DNA of 64,000 nt, from positions 21,879 to 85,878 of the forward strand of contig CAJUPP010000003.1 of assembly GCA_910588325.1 (NCBI GenBank). The letters are read 5' to 3'. A program made the translations under genes and the position numbers. Every line of letters begins with the position of its first letter. Position 1 is the first letter of the stretch. Positions 8,921 to 17,391 of this stretch are shown here, in pieces. Source of the DNA: an uncultured Hungatella sp. (GTDB lineage: Bacteria; Bacillota; Clostridia; Lachnospirales; Lachnospiraceae). A model generated the notes under the pieces. That model was not told where the DNA came from and made no database searches. It saw only the letters and a program-made list of their open reading frames with translations.

Positions 8921-9983
8921 TAAAACATGGGAAGCTGTTAAAAGTTTGAAGATACAGTCCCCCAGTCCGGTTGTTTACAGGCAGATTGTAAGAAATTGGG
9001 ACAGCATAGCCAAGCCTTTAGACGGAATGGGATATTTTGAAACCCTGACTGCGCAGATAGGTGCCATTCAGGGAACAGAGCAGATAGATATATCGAAGAG
9101 AGCCGTTATCATTATGTGTGCGGACAATGGAATCGTGGAGGAGGGGATCAGCCAGACAGGCCAGGAGGTTACATTTACGGTTATGAAAAATATGGCGATT
9201 CAGCAATCTTCCGTAGGAAAAATGGCAAAAGCCATCGGTGTTGATACGATTCCGGTGGATATAGGGGTGAACTGTGAAGAACAGGTGCCTGGGGTGTTGC
9301 AGCGGAAGATTCGGATGGGAACCCGCAATTTTAACATTGAACCGGCAATGACAGAGGAGGAGACAGCCCAGGCAATTTTTACAGGAATTGAGATCGTGTC
9401 TGCCTGCAAGGAAAAAGGATACAAGATTCTTGCGACAGGGGAAATGGGAATCGGCAACACCACAACAAGCAGTGCCATGACGGTTGCTTTTCTTGACTGT
9501 GATGTCGCAGAGGTTACCGGAAGAGGGGCAGGACTCAGCGATGAAAAGTTGATTCACAAACAGCAGATTGTGAAGGAGGCTATAGATAAATATGATTTGA
9601 GGAAGGGAGATGCCTTTCAGATTTTAAGGACTGTGGGGGGACTGGATTTGGCAGGGCTGGTGGGAGTCTGTATCGGAGGGGCGCTGTATCATGTACCTGT
9701 GGTATTGGATGGTGTGATTTCTTTGGCAGCGGCTCTGGCGGCAGAACAGATGGTACCAGGAGTGAAAGCGTATCTGATTCCTTCCCATAAGGGAAAGGAG
9801 CCTGCGGTGGAAAAGCTTTTAAACAGGCTGGGGTTTACACCGGTCATACATGGGGCAATGGCACTGGGAGAGGGAACAGGGGCAGTGATGATGTTTTCTC
9901 TTTTGGACATGGCTCTTTGCATTTATGGGGACGGGGTTACATTTTCAGACATGAAGATTGAACAATATGAGAGGTTTCAGTGA
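8889..9983 (+). CDS. cobT: Nicotinate-nucleotide-dimethylbenzimidazole phosphoribosyltransferase CobT
   Basis: CobT activates the lower-ligand base by transferring phosphoribose from nicotinate mononucleotide, giving alpha-ribazole phosphate. Family signatures are A-D-N-G-I-V-E-E-G-[IV]-S-Q-T, G-E-M-G-I-G-N-T-T and the C-terminal G-E-G-T-G-A containing the likely catalytic base E328. Two in-frame ATGs are close. The one at 8889 is preferred because GGAGG ends six bases upstream, whereas it directly abuts the ATG at 8883. The gene overlaps the end of cobQ. No base-synthesis genes (bza) lie in the window, so which lower ligand is activated is unknown. Confidence 0.94.
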   Translation: MECLEKPIWNNKTWEAVKSLKIQSPSPVVYRQIVRNWDSIAKPLDGMGYFETLTAQIGAIQGTEQIDISKRAVIIMCADNGIVEEGISQTGQEVTFTVMKNMAIQQSSVGKMAKAIGVDTIPVDIGVNCEEQVPGVLQRKIRMGTRNFNIEPAMTEEETAQAIFTGIEIVSACKEKGYKILATGEMGIGNTTTSSAMTVAFLDCDVAEVTGRGAGLSDEKLIHKQQIVKEAIDKYDLRKGDAFQILRTVGGLDLAGLVGVCIGGALYHVPVVLDGVISLAAALAAEQMVPGVKAYLIPSHKGKEPAVEKLLNRLGFTPVIHGAMALGEGTGAVMMFSLLDMALCIYGDGVTFSDMKIEQYERFQ

Positions 9984-10534
9984 TGATGGTGCTTGTAATC
10001 GGCGGAAGCGGAAGCGGCAAGTCTGCTTATGGGGAGGAGAGGATCTGTTCTATTTCCGGAGGAAAAAAGAAATACTATCTGGCAGCCATGCAGGTTTATG
10101 ATGGAGAAGACCAGAGGAGGGTTGACAGGCATAGGCAGCAGCGGAGCGGGAAAGGATTTGACACCATAGAACAGGCAGTGAATATTGAAGATGCCCTTGG
10201 GAAGATGGCGCATGGAGAAAAGACAGCTATGCTGGAATGTGTGTCAAACCTTACGGCCAACGAAATGTTTTCAGAGACCGGTACAGTGCCGGAGGCAGTT
10301 GTGGAGGAGAAGATTGTAAAAGGGATTGTGAGATTGAAAAAGGAGCTTCTTCATCTGGTGGTGGTCAGCAACAATGTGTTTGAAGACGGAAGAAGCTATG
10401 ATGAAGGGACGGCGGCGTACATCAGGGCTATGGGGAAAATAAATGGAAGACTTGCACAGGAAGCAGACCAGGTGGTGGAAGTGGTTGTTGGGATTCCGAT
10501 GGTTTTGAAGGGGAAGGATTATGCATATTGTTAA
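9983..10534 (+). CDS. cobU: Adenosylcobinamide kinase / guanylyltransferase CobU
   Basis: The product is about 183 residues with a P-loop G-G-S-G-S-G-K-S at the N-terminus and the R-H-R-x-x-R segment near residue 45 that carries the guanylylated histidine in CobU. It phosphorylates adenosylcobinamide and then transfers GMP from GTP. The distal V-S-N-N-V-F-E-D-G segment departs from the usual V-S-N-E-V-G-x-G-I-V-P. A second CobU-like gene at 11326 retains that motif but lacks a good P-loop. The start is one of GTG 9980, ATG 9983 or ATG 9986. GAGG at 9971-9974 favours 9983, overlapping the cobT stop. Confidence 0.85.
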   Translation: MMVLVIGGSGSGKSAYGEERICSISGGKKKYYLAAMQVYDGEDQRRVDRHRQQRSGKGFDTIEQAVNIEDALGKMAHGEKTAMLECVSNLTANEMFSETGTVPEAVVEEKIVKGIVRLKKELLHLVVVSNNVFEDGRSYDEGTAAYIRAMGKINGRLAQEADQVVEVVVGIPMVLKGKDYAYC

Positions 10535-11288
10535 GGGAATTGTGATAGCATTTTCTGTTTATTCCAAGATTCCGGTCCCTCAGTTTCAGTGGGAAGCGGA
10601 GGATATGAAATATATGCTCTGCTTTTTTCCGTGGATTGGAGCGGTGATTGGGGGATGTGTTTATCTGTGGAATCGGGGATGCTGGCATCTTGGGGTAGGG
10701 GATTTGTGCCGGGTAGCGATTACGGCGGCAATTCCTTTAGTGATTACAGGCGGATTTCATGTGGATGGATTTATGGATACCATGGATGCATTTCGTTCCT
10801 ATCAGCCAAGGGAGAGGAAGCTGGAGATTTTGAAGGATGCTCATATTGGGGCGTTTGCGGTGATTATGCTGGCGGTTTACGGGTTGATTTATGTTGGGGC
10901 TTTTTCGGAGATAAGGGATGAGAAATGTCTGGGGATTGTGTGTATGTTTTTTTTTCTGGCACGGTGTTTCAGCGGGATTGGGGTGGTTTGTTTTCCCTCG
11001 GCGAAGAAGGAGGGGATGCTGTATGCGTTTGCAGACGGAGCCCAGAAGAGGAGGGTGAAATGGGTATTAATTCTCCAGGCAGTGGTGTGTGTTGGAGGGA
11101 TGTTGATGGTAGATATGTATATAGCAGGCGGGATTGTTTTAACAGCGCTGGCAGTGTTTGGCTGGTATTATTGGAAATGTAAGAAGGAATTGGGAGGAAT
11201 TACGGGGGATACGGCAGGATGGTTTGTAGTGATTTGTGAAGGGGCTGTGACGGCAGCCGCCGCAGGGCTGAATCTTTTATTCGTCTAA
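10521..11288 (+). CDS. cobS: Adenosylcobinamide-GDP ribazoletransferase (cobalamin synthase) CobS
   Basis: The 255-residue polytopic membrane protein joins adenosylcobinamide-GDP and alpha-ribazole(-phosphate). The diagnostic acidic motif is present as G-G-F-H-V-D-G-F-M-D-T-M-D-A-F near residue 80, corresponding to the family H-x-D-G-x-x-D-T-x-D metal and substrate site. Five to six hydrophobic helices follow. It overlaps the 3' end of cobU by 14 bases. Several long frames on the same strand inside this gene are G-rich shadows. Confidence 0.92.
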   Translation: MHIVKGIVIAFSVYSKIPVPQFQWEAEDMKYMLCFFPWIGAVIGGCVYLWNRGCWHLGVGDLCRVAITAAIPLVITGGFHVDGFMDTMDAFRSYQPRERKLEILKDAHIGAFAVIMLAVYGLIYVGAFSEIRDEKCLGIVCMFFFLARCFSGIGVVCFPSAKKEGMLYAFADGAQKRRVKWVLILQAVVCVGGMLMVDMYIAGGIVLTALAVFGWYYWKCKKELGGITGDTAGWFVVICEGAVTAAAAGLNLLFV

Positions 11289-11325
11289 GACACAAGGGGA
11301 TGATATTGGAAAGGAATAGACAAAA

Positions 11326-11700
11326 ATGAGACTGGTAATCGGTGGATATGCACAGGGGAAACTAAGCTATGTGCTTCGAACCTATCGTTTAGATGAAGGA
11401 CAGGTCGTGAGCAGTGAGATGCCAGAGGGAACGAATAAGACGGTGGTATTTAACCACCTTCACAGTTGGGTGAAAGAGCGGATTCTGGCCGGGGGAAATC
11501 CGGAGAGGGAACTGGAAACGATGATTGAGAGATGGACGGATTGTATTTTGATCAGTGATGAGATTGGGAATGGGATTGTGCCTTTGGAGGCCGGGGAGAG
11601 GGAGTATCGGGAGCGGCTGGGGAGAATGCTTGTGGAGATTGCAAAAAGGGCGGAGAGTGTGGAACGGGTGTTCTGCGGGATTGGACAGAGGATTAAGTGA
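11326..11700 (+). CDS. CobU-like protein with degenerate P-loop (second CobU paralogue)
   Basis: The product is 124 residues, much shorter than CobU (about 180). The N-terminus L-V-I-G-G-Y-A-Q-G-K-L-S-Y aligns with the CobU P-loop, but the G-S-G-S-G-K-S core is altered. The RHR nucleotidyl-His region seems reduced to an N-H-L-H-S-W segment. The C-terminal half is well conserved: I-S-D-E-I-G-N-G-I-V-P, then a helix and F-C-G-I-G-Q-R. It lies within the operon, 37 bases after cobS, and therefore probably works with the CobU product or in nucleotide-loop assembly. Whether it is catalytic is uncertain. A regulatory or heteromeric partner of CobU is an inference. Confidence 0.75.
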   Translation: MRLVIGGYAQGKLSYVLRTYRLDEGQVVSSEMPEGTNKTVVFNHLHSWVKERILAGGNPERELETMIERWTDCILISDEIGNGIVPLEAGEREYRERLGRMLVEIAKRAESVERVFCGIGQRIK

Positions 11701-11727
11701 GGATTGCCGGGAAAGGGAGGCCAGAGG

Positions 11728-12702
11728 ATGAGATATCATATGGCTGCATTTTTTGGAGGTTTTTTGCTGGATTTGATTTTAGGGGATCCTTATGTGCTGC
11801 CTCACCCTGTCAGACTGATAGGAAGGATGACTGCAGGGATTGAGAAAAGGGTTTTGAAACAGAATTACAGTAATAAAAAGAAATTTTATCTGGGAGCAGG
11901 AATGACAGGGCTGGTGCTTGGAGGAACATCGGCAGCGGCTTTTAGCATCTGGGCAGTCGGGTATTGGATTCATCCGTTGGTTGGAATGACGGTGGAGCTG
12001 ATTATGACTTATCAGATTCTGGCAGCCAGATGTCTTCAGGTGGAAAGCATGAAGGTGTACAGAGCGCTGAAAGAGGGACGGACCGACGGGGCCAGGCAGG
12101 CGGTTTCTATGATTGTGGGCAGGGACACGGCTGTGCTGGATGAAGAAGGAATTGCCAGAGCGGCGATTGAGACTGTGGCGGAGAATACTTCGGATGGGGT
12201 GATTGCGCCTATGATTTACACCGCCCTTGGAGGGCCGGTGCTGGGATTCTTGTATAAGGCGGTAAATACCATGGATTCCATGGTGGGATATAAAAACGAG
12301 AAGTACCTTTACTTTGGAAGAGCGGCAGCGAAGCTGGATGATTTTGTAAATTATATTCCCGCGAGAATCAGTGCCTGGCTGATGATTGCGGCGGCTTTTC
12401 TGGGAGGAAAAGAGTTTTCCGGAAAAAGGGCGGTGTACATATACAAAAGGGACAGCAGAAAACATGCCAGTCCCAATTCCGCACAGACAGAGGCTGTGTG
12501 TGCAGGGGCGCTGGGAATTCGGCTGGCAGGGGATGCCAGCTATTTCGGAAAAATTATAAAGAAGCCATATATCGGAGACCATGTGCGCAAAGTGGAGTGG
12601 AAGGATATTAAAAGGGCAAACAAACTGATGTATTGGACCGCATGGCTTGGCGAAATTTTTTGCTTGTCAGGTATGATGCTGATACAATATTATAGAATGT
12701 GA
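11728..12702 (+). CDS. cbiB: Adenosylcobinamide-phosphate synthase CbiB
   Basis: This integral membrane protein of about 324 residues attaches aminopropanol (phosphate) to adenosylcobyric acid. Recognisable features are the N-terminal L-L-D-L-I-L-G-D-P-x-x-L-P-H-P-V motif, the central E-T-V-A-E-N-T-S-D-G-V-I-A-P motif and the later P-N-S-A-Q-T-E-A segment, all diagnostic of CbiB/CobD. A TTG at 11704 also opens the frame, but ATG 11728 has GGGAGG seven bases upstream and starts just before the first helix. The stop overlaps the region of the next gene's ribosome-binding site. Confidence 0.94.
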   Translation: MRYHMAAFFGGFLLDLILGDPYVLPHPVRLIGRMTAGIEKRVLKQNYSNKKKFYLGAGMTGLVLGGTSAAAFSIWAVGYWIHPLVGMTVELIMTYQILAARCLQVESMKVYRALKEGRTDGARQAVSMIVGRDTAVLDEEGIARAAIETVAENTSDGVIAPMIYTALGGPVLGFLYKAVNTMDSMVGYKNEKYLYFGRAAAKLDDFVNYIPARISAWLMIAAAFLGGKEFSGKRAVYIYKRDSRKHASPNSAQTEAVCAGALGIRLAGDASYFGKIIKKPYIGDHVRKVEWKDIKRANKLMYWTAWLGEIFCLSGMMLIQYYRM

Positions 12703-12716
12703 GGATGGAGGAAGTG

Positions 12717-13760
12717 ATGGAAGGGATTCATGGCGGGGATGTCTACAGAAACCATGTAGATATGGACTTTTCTGTAAATGTGAATCCTCTGGGGATGCCA
12801 GAAGCTATGGAGGCCGCTCTTCATAAGGCAGTGGAAAGCTGTTACAGGTATCCGGATTTACTGGCAGAGAAGACGAAAAGGGCAGTCTGTGAGATGCTTA
12901 AAGAGACGAACGGCTGGAAGGTTCCGGAAAAACAGCTGATTTTCGGAAATGGCGCCTCGGAACTTTTTATGGCTATTGTCCATGGAGTCAGGCCAGAAAA
13001 GACTGTGATACTGGTTCCCTCTTTTTACGGGTATGAATATGCGGCACAGGCAGGCGGAGGAGAAATTATCTATTGTAAGTGGAAGATAGAAGATATTTTT
13101 CAGACATTGACAGAAGAAATCGATCTGGTATTTTTTGCAAACCCCAATAACCCTACAGGAAGAGTAATGGACAGGGGGACAGTGAGAGAGCTTTTGCGCC
13201 ATTGCAGTAAAAACAGAATCCTGGCGGTACTGGACGAATGTTTTGTTGAATTCTGTGAAAATGACATTTCTATGATTCCGGAAATCAGTGACTTTGAAAA
13301 TTTAGTGGTTGTAAGAGCTTTCACAAAAATATTTTCCATACCCGGAGTCCGGCTGGGATATCTGGTGTGCAGCAATCCTGCGTTGATGGAAAGGATCAGA
13401 AGGCAGCTTCCGGAATGGAATCTTTCCTGCTTTGCTCAGGCGGCAGGATGCGTGTGTGCAGAACTGGGAGGTTTTGTCAGGAAAACCGCTGCTTATGTAA
13501 AAACAGAGAGAAGCTTTTTAGAAGAAGGTCTTAAACAGGCAGGCCTGAAAGTTTTTCCAAGTGAAACAAATTTTATTTTGGTGTACAGTGAGATGCCCGT
13601 CTATGAATATCTGCTTGAGAGAGGGATTCTGATTCGGGACTGTAAAAATTTTCGGGGACTGGGAGAAGGGTTTTATCGGATCGCAGTAAAAACCAGAAAA
13701 GAGAATGAAATGTTATTAAAAATGATTGGAGAAATCAATTGGAAAGAGAACTCAAAATAG
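12717..13760 (+). CDS. cobD: Threonine-phosphate decarboxylase CobD (PLP-dependent)
   Basis: This 347-residue fold-type I PLP enzyme of the HisC/CobD group makes (R)-1-amino-2-propanol phosphate from L-threonine phosphate, the side chain used by CbiB. Visible features are G-N-G-A-S-E-L at the cofactor phosphate site, F-A-N-P-N-N-P-T-G, and the Schiff-base lysine K204 in R-A-F-T-K-I-F-S-I-P-G-V-R-L-G-Y. The ATG at 12717 has GGAGG five bases upstream; an upstream in-frame GTG at 12699 is less likely. A HisC-type aminotransferase is the alternative, but the operon position makes CobD far more likely. Confidence 0.9.
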   Translation: MEGIHGGDVYRNHVDMDFSVNVNPLGMPEAMEAALHKAVESCYRYPDLLAEKTKRAVCEMLKETNGWKVPEKQLIFGNGASELFMAIVHGVRPEKTVILVPSFYGYEYAAQAGGGEIIYCKWKIEDIFQTLTEEIDLVFFANPNNPTGRVMDRGTVRELLRHCSKNRILAVLDECFVEFCENDISMIPEISDFENLVVVRAFTKIFSIPGVRLGYLVCSNPALMERIRRQLPEWNLSCFAQAAGCVCAELGGFVRKTAAYVKTERSFLEEGLKQAGLKVFPSETNFILVYSEMPVYEYLLERGILIRDCKNFRGLGEGFYRIAVKTRKENEMLLKMIGEINWKENSK

Positions 13761-14389
13761 AGTATTTCCTGCCACAGGAAATCGAGAAGAGAAGCTTTGA
13801 AATCATTTCAGAAGAGCTTTTAAAGAGGAATATAGAATTGCCGACGGATCAGGAACCGGTCACAAAGAGGGTTATCCATACAAGTGCAGACTTTGAGTAT
13901 GCAGAAACCATGGCTTATTCTGAGGATGCCCCCGCAATTGCCAGGCAGCTTCTGATAAATGGGGCAGACATTGTGACAGACACCAATATGGCATTGGCAG
14001 GAATCAATAAAAAAGCTCTGGCCAGGCTGGGCGGGCAGGCCCATTGCTTCATGGCAGATGAGGATGTGGCACAGGCGGCAGAAGAGCGGGGGTTCACTCG
14101 CGCTGCCATCAGCATGGAAAAGGCACGAATCATCGAGAAGCCAGTTATCTTTGCCGTGGGAAATGCACCGACCGCGCTGCTCCAGCTCTATAGAATGGTG
14201 GAAGAGGATCAATACCATCCGGCATTTATCATAGGGGTACCGGTAGGATTTGTAAATGTGGAGGCGTCTAAGGAACTGATTATGAGGACAAAGATTCCTT
14301 ATATTGTGAACCGGGGAAGAAAAGGAGGAAGCAATATTGCAGCGGCCATATGTAATGCACTCCTGTATGAAACACTGAAAAACCGTTAG
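13739..14389 (+). CDS. cbiC: Cobalt-precorrin-8 methylmutase CbiC
   Basis: The 216-residue protein moves the C11 methyl group to C12, forming cobyrinic acid. The catalytic histidine is in R-V-I-H47-T-S-A-D-F-E-Y, matching the His43 region of characterised CbiC/CobH. Other family motifs are I-V-T-D-T-N-M-A and the C-terminal N-R-G-R-K-G-G-S-N-I-A-A-A. It begins with TTG at 13739, inside the end of cobD (22-base overlap), preceded by GGAG. Confidence 0.94.
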   Translation: MERELKIEYFLPQEIEKRSFEIISEELLKRNIELPTDQEPVTKRVIHTSADFEYAETMAYSEDAPAIARQLLINGADIVTDTNMALAGINKKALARLGGQAHCFMADEDVAQAAEERGFTRAAISMEKARIIEKPVIFAVGNAPTALLQLYRMVEEDQYHPAFIIGVPVGFVNVEASKELIMRTKIPYIVNRGRKGGSNIAAAICNALLYETLKNR

Positions 14390-14405
14390 AGAAAGGCATG
14401 ACTCA

Positions 14406-15530
14406 ATGATGCGATATGGTTTTACCACAGGAAGCTGTGCTGCGGCTGCGGCGAAGGCCGCGGCCTATATGCTGCTTACAGGAAAACAAAAAGAAGAGAT
14501 TACCATAGAGACGCCAAAGAAAATTCCCTATAGAGCCCGTCTTTTGGATATCCGGCGCAGGGAGGAAAAGGTCAGCTGCGCAGTGGAGAAAGACGGAGGG
14601 GACGACCCGGATGTCACTACGGGGGTGCTGATTTATGCAGAGGTTTCGTATGGTTCTTCTATCAGGAATCAGACAATAGAGATTGACGGAGGCTTAGGGA
14701 TCGGAAGAGTGACGAAACCTGGTCTGGACCAGCCTGTAGGGAATGCGGCAATCAATCATGTGCCCCGGGAAATGATTGAACAGGAGGTAAGACAGGTTTG
14801 CCGGCTGACCGATTATAAGGGCGGTTTAAAAGTCCTGATTTACGCGCCGGAGGGCCTGAAGGTGGCGGCGCAGACTTACAATCCCAGGCTGGGGATCACA
14901 GGCGGAATTTCTATATTAGGTACCAGCGGAATCGTAGAGCCTATGAGCAGCCAGGCCATACTGGATACCATTAAGGTAGAATTAAATCAGAGAAGAGCAG
15001 AAGGATACGATTATGTTGTGGTGTCTCCGGGAAACTACGGAATTGATTTTATGAAGAAGGCCTATGGCTATGATCTGGATAGAAGTGTAAAATGCAGCAA
15101 CTTTATCGGAGAAACCATTGATATGGCGGCATCCATGGGATTTAAGCGATTGCTTCTGGCCGGTCATGTAGGAAAGATGATTAAAGTAGCAGGCGGTATT
15201 ATGAATACACATTCCAGAGAGGCAGACTGCAGAATGGAACTTTTGGCAGCCTTTGCGGTTCGGGAAGGGGCACAGGCCCATGAGGCCCGCCGGATTATGG
15301 AATGTGCTGTGACAGAAGAGGCGATTCGCATTCTGGCAGACAGCAAAAAGCTGACACTTGTGATGGACTATGCGGTGAAAAGAATCTGTTACTATCTGGA
15401 AAAACGGGGAAAGGAAAAGCTGCAGATAGAGTGTATTCTGTACACCAATGAATTTGGAGAACTGGCAAAGAGTAAGGGGGCAAAAGAATGGTTTACTTTG
15501 TTGGCGCAGGAAGCGGCGCAGCAGATTTGA
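14406..15530 (+). CDS. cbiD: Cobalt-precorrin-5B C1-methyltransferase CbiD
   Basis: The protein is 374 residues with the typical N-terminal Y-G-F-T-T-G-S-C-A-A-A-A-A-K-A motif and the V-x-K-D-x-G-D-D-P-D-V-T segment near residue 60. CbiD methylates C1 and is specific to the anaerobic pathway, so its presence together with CbiK and CbiG fixes the pathway type. A second ATG three bases downstream could equally start the protein. The 3' end overlaps cbiF by 43 bases. Confidence 0.95.
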   Translation: MMRYGFTTGSCAAAAAKAAAYMLLTGKQKEEITIETPKKIPYRARLLDIRRREEKVSCAVEKDGGDDPDVTTGVLIYAEVSYGSSIRNQTIEIDGGLGIGRVTKPGLDQPVGNAAINHVPREMIEQEVRQVCRLTDYKGGLKVLIYAPEGLKVAAQTYNPRLGITGGISILGTSGIVEPMSSQAILDTIKVELNQRRAEGYDYVVVSPGNYGIDFMKKAYGYDLDRSVKCSNFIGETIDMAASMGFKRLLLAGHVGKMIKVAGGIMNTHSREADCRMELLAAFAVREGAQAHEARRIMECAVTEEAIRILADSKKLTLVMDYAVKRICYYLEKRGKEKLQIECILYTNEFGELAKSKGAKEWFTLLAQEAAQQI

Positions 15531-16249
15531 TTACGGTCCGGGGTATGCGGCTGCTGGAACAAGCGGATATTATTATTTATGCAGGCTCTCTGGTAAACCC
15601 TCAGGTATTGGACTATGGGAAAGAAACAGCCAGAAAGTATAACAGTGCAAAAATGACTCTGGAGGAAGTGCTGGATGTGATGAAGGAAGGGGAGAGAACG
15701 GGGAAGATGACAGTCAGGCTGCATACCGGGGAGCCAAGTATCTACGGGGCAGTGAGAGAACAGATGGACGAGCTGGACAGACTGAGGATTCCCTATGAAA
15801 GCTGTCCGGGAGTCAGTGCATGCTTTGGTGCGGCAGCGTCCCTGAATCTGGAGTATACGCTGCCAGGTATATCTCAATCCCTGATTATCACCAGAATGGA
15901 GGGGAAAACCAAAGTACCGGAGAAAGAAAGCATTGAAAGCTTTGCAGCCCATCAGGCGTCCATGGCGATATACTTAAGTACAGGGATGCTGAGGGAATTA
16001 AGCAGTCGTCTGATGGCCGGAGGATATTCCGGGAAGACGCCGGCCGCATTGGTATATAAGGCGACCTGGCCGGAAGAGGAGGTTTATATCTGTATGGTAG
16101 AAACCCTTTATGATACGGCAGTTCAGCATCATATTACAAAGACAGCCCTGGTTTTGGTAGGAGACGTAATAGGATGCAGGGATTATGAGAAATCCAGATT
16201 GTATGCAGCAGACTTTTCCACAGAATATCGGACAGGTAAAACTACATGA
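15488..16249 (+). CDS. cbiF: Cobalt-precorrin-4 C11-methyltransferase CbiF/CobM
   Basis: This 253-residue SAM-dependent tetrapyrrole methylase starts V-Y-F-V-G-A-G-S-G-A-A-D-L-I-T-V. The R-L-H-T-G-E-P-S-I-Y-G-A-x-R-E-Q segment near residue 80 is characteristic of CbiF/CobM and distinguishes it from CbiL and CbiH. AGGGGG lies upstream of the ATG. It overlaps cbiD by 43 bases and cbiG by 4 (ATGA). Confidence 0.94.
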   Translation: MVYFVGAGSGAADLITVRGMRLLEQADIIIYAGSLVNPQVLDYGKETARKYNSAKMTLEEVLDVMKEGERTGKMTVRLHTGEPSIYGAVREQMDELDRLRIPYESCPGVSACFGAAASLNLEYTLPGISQSLIITRMEGKTKVPEKESIESFAAHQASMAIYLSTGMLRELSSRLMAGGYSGKTPAALVYKATWPEEEVYICMVETLYDTAVQHHITKTALVLVGDVIGCRDYEKSRLYAADFSTEYRTGKTT

Positions 16250-17391
16250 GAATAAGTGTAATCAGCTTTACAATAAAAGGCGAGAAGTTATCCGAAAGAT
16301 TGGCCAAACAGCTTAAAGAGACAGAGGTTCGGCTTTACACCAGATGCAGCAGAATCCGGGGTGAGGGAATGGCCTCATATTTGGAGGAGGATCTAAAGCA
16401 GTGGACGGGGCGGCAGATGGAGGAAAGAAATGGGCTTGTTTTTATTGGTGCATGCGGGATTGCGGTCCGCTCTGTTGCGCCTTTTCTTGCAGATAAGCTT
16501 TATGACAGTCCGGTTCTTGTGATGGATGAAAACGGACAGTATGTGATCCCCATTTTATCCGGTCATATGGGAGGGGCCAATGAACTGGCCGAATTTATCG
16601 GGAAGAGAATGAAAGCGCTGCCGGTTATCACGACAGCCACAGATATTCACAGGACATTTGCAGTAGATCTGTTTGCGAAAAAAAATAAGCTTTTCATCGT
16701 CAACAGGGAAGGAATTGCAAAGGTTTCTTCTAAGGTGCTGGCAGGGGAGAGCATTACCATATCCATAGAACCAGGGCATCTTGAGAAATCAGGGATTCGG
16801 GGAGTGCCTGATGTTTCAGAGGAGAAGGCTTTGGAGGGGAGCGGATATTTTAAAGAAGAGACGCCGCTTTCAAAAGAGTTGCAGATTCCCAGGGAGATAA
16901 CCCTGGCAGAGTATCCGCCGCATCAATCTGTTGATGTTGTGGTGACCGCTGAGAAAGAAGCATGGGACGCATCTCTTGTGTTAATGCCAAGAGAATATGT
17001 CATAGGTATGGGATGCCGTAAAGGAAAAGAGGCAGAAAAAATAGAGGCCTATATCCGACAGGCCCTGGAGGAAACAGGAATTTTGATTGGGCAGGTAGAC
17101 GCCCTGGCCTCCATTGATTTAAAGAGCAGGGAAGAGGGATTTCTCTCATGGAGCAGAAAGAAGAGAATCCCATTTCTCACCTATACGGCGGAAGAACTGA
17201 ACGATGTCCGGGAGCAGGTTTGTCCTTCTGAATTTGTAGAGCAGATAACCGGTGTTGACAATGTGTGTGAAAGGGCGGCATTAAAGGCAGCGGGACCAGG
17301 CGGGAAACTGATATATGGAAAGCATGCAAAAGAAGGCATGACCATGGCAATCGCGAAAAGAAAATGGAGAGTAACCTTTGATGAAACATAA
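16246..17391 (+). CDS. cbiG: Cobalt-precorrin-5A hydrolase CbiG
   Basis: The protein is 381 residues. The N-terminal domain contains I-G-A-C-G-I-A-V-R and L-S-G-H-M-G-G-A-N, and the C-terminal domain begins around Y-V-I-G-M-G-C-R-K-G near residue 252. CbiG opens the ring A lactone and releases the C2 unit as acetaldehyde, enabling ring contraction without oxygen. It overlaps cbiF by 4 bases and cbiH slightly at the other end. Confidence 0.94.
   Translation: MRISVISFTIKGEKLSERLAKQLKETEVRLYTRCSRIRGEGMASYLEEDLKQWTGRQMEERNGLVFIGACGIAVRSVAPFLADKLYDSPVLVMDENGQYVIPILSGHMGGANELAEFIGKRMKALPVITTATDIHRTFAVDLFAKKNKLFIVNREGIAKVSSKVLAGESITISIEPGHLEKSGIRGVPDVSEEKALEGSGYFKEETPLSKELQIPREITLAEYPPHQSVDVVVTAEKEAWDASLVLMPREYVIGMGCRKGKEAEKIEAYIRQALEETGILIGQVDALASIDLKSREEGFLSWSRKKRIPFLTYTAEELNDVREQVCPSEFVEQITGVDNVCERAALKAAGPGGKLIYGKHAKEGMTMAIAKRKWRVTFDET

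Noticed and set aside
10589..11182. Two additional plus-strand frames inside cobS
   Set aside because: They are Gly/Trp/Cys-rich readings of G-rich codons within a well-supported CobS gene.
11779..12582. 267-codon minus-strand frame opposite cbiB
   Set aside because: It is rich in His, Ser, Arg and Pro, as expected from the complement of a membrane protein gene, and breaks the uniform direction of the operon.
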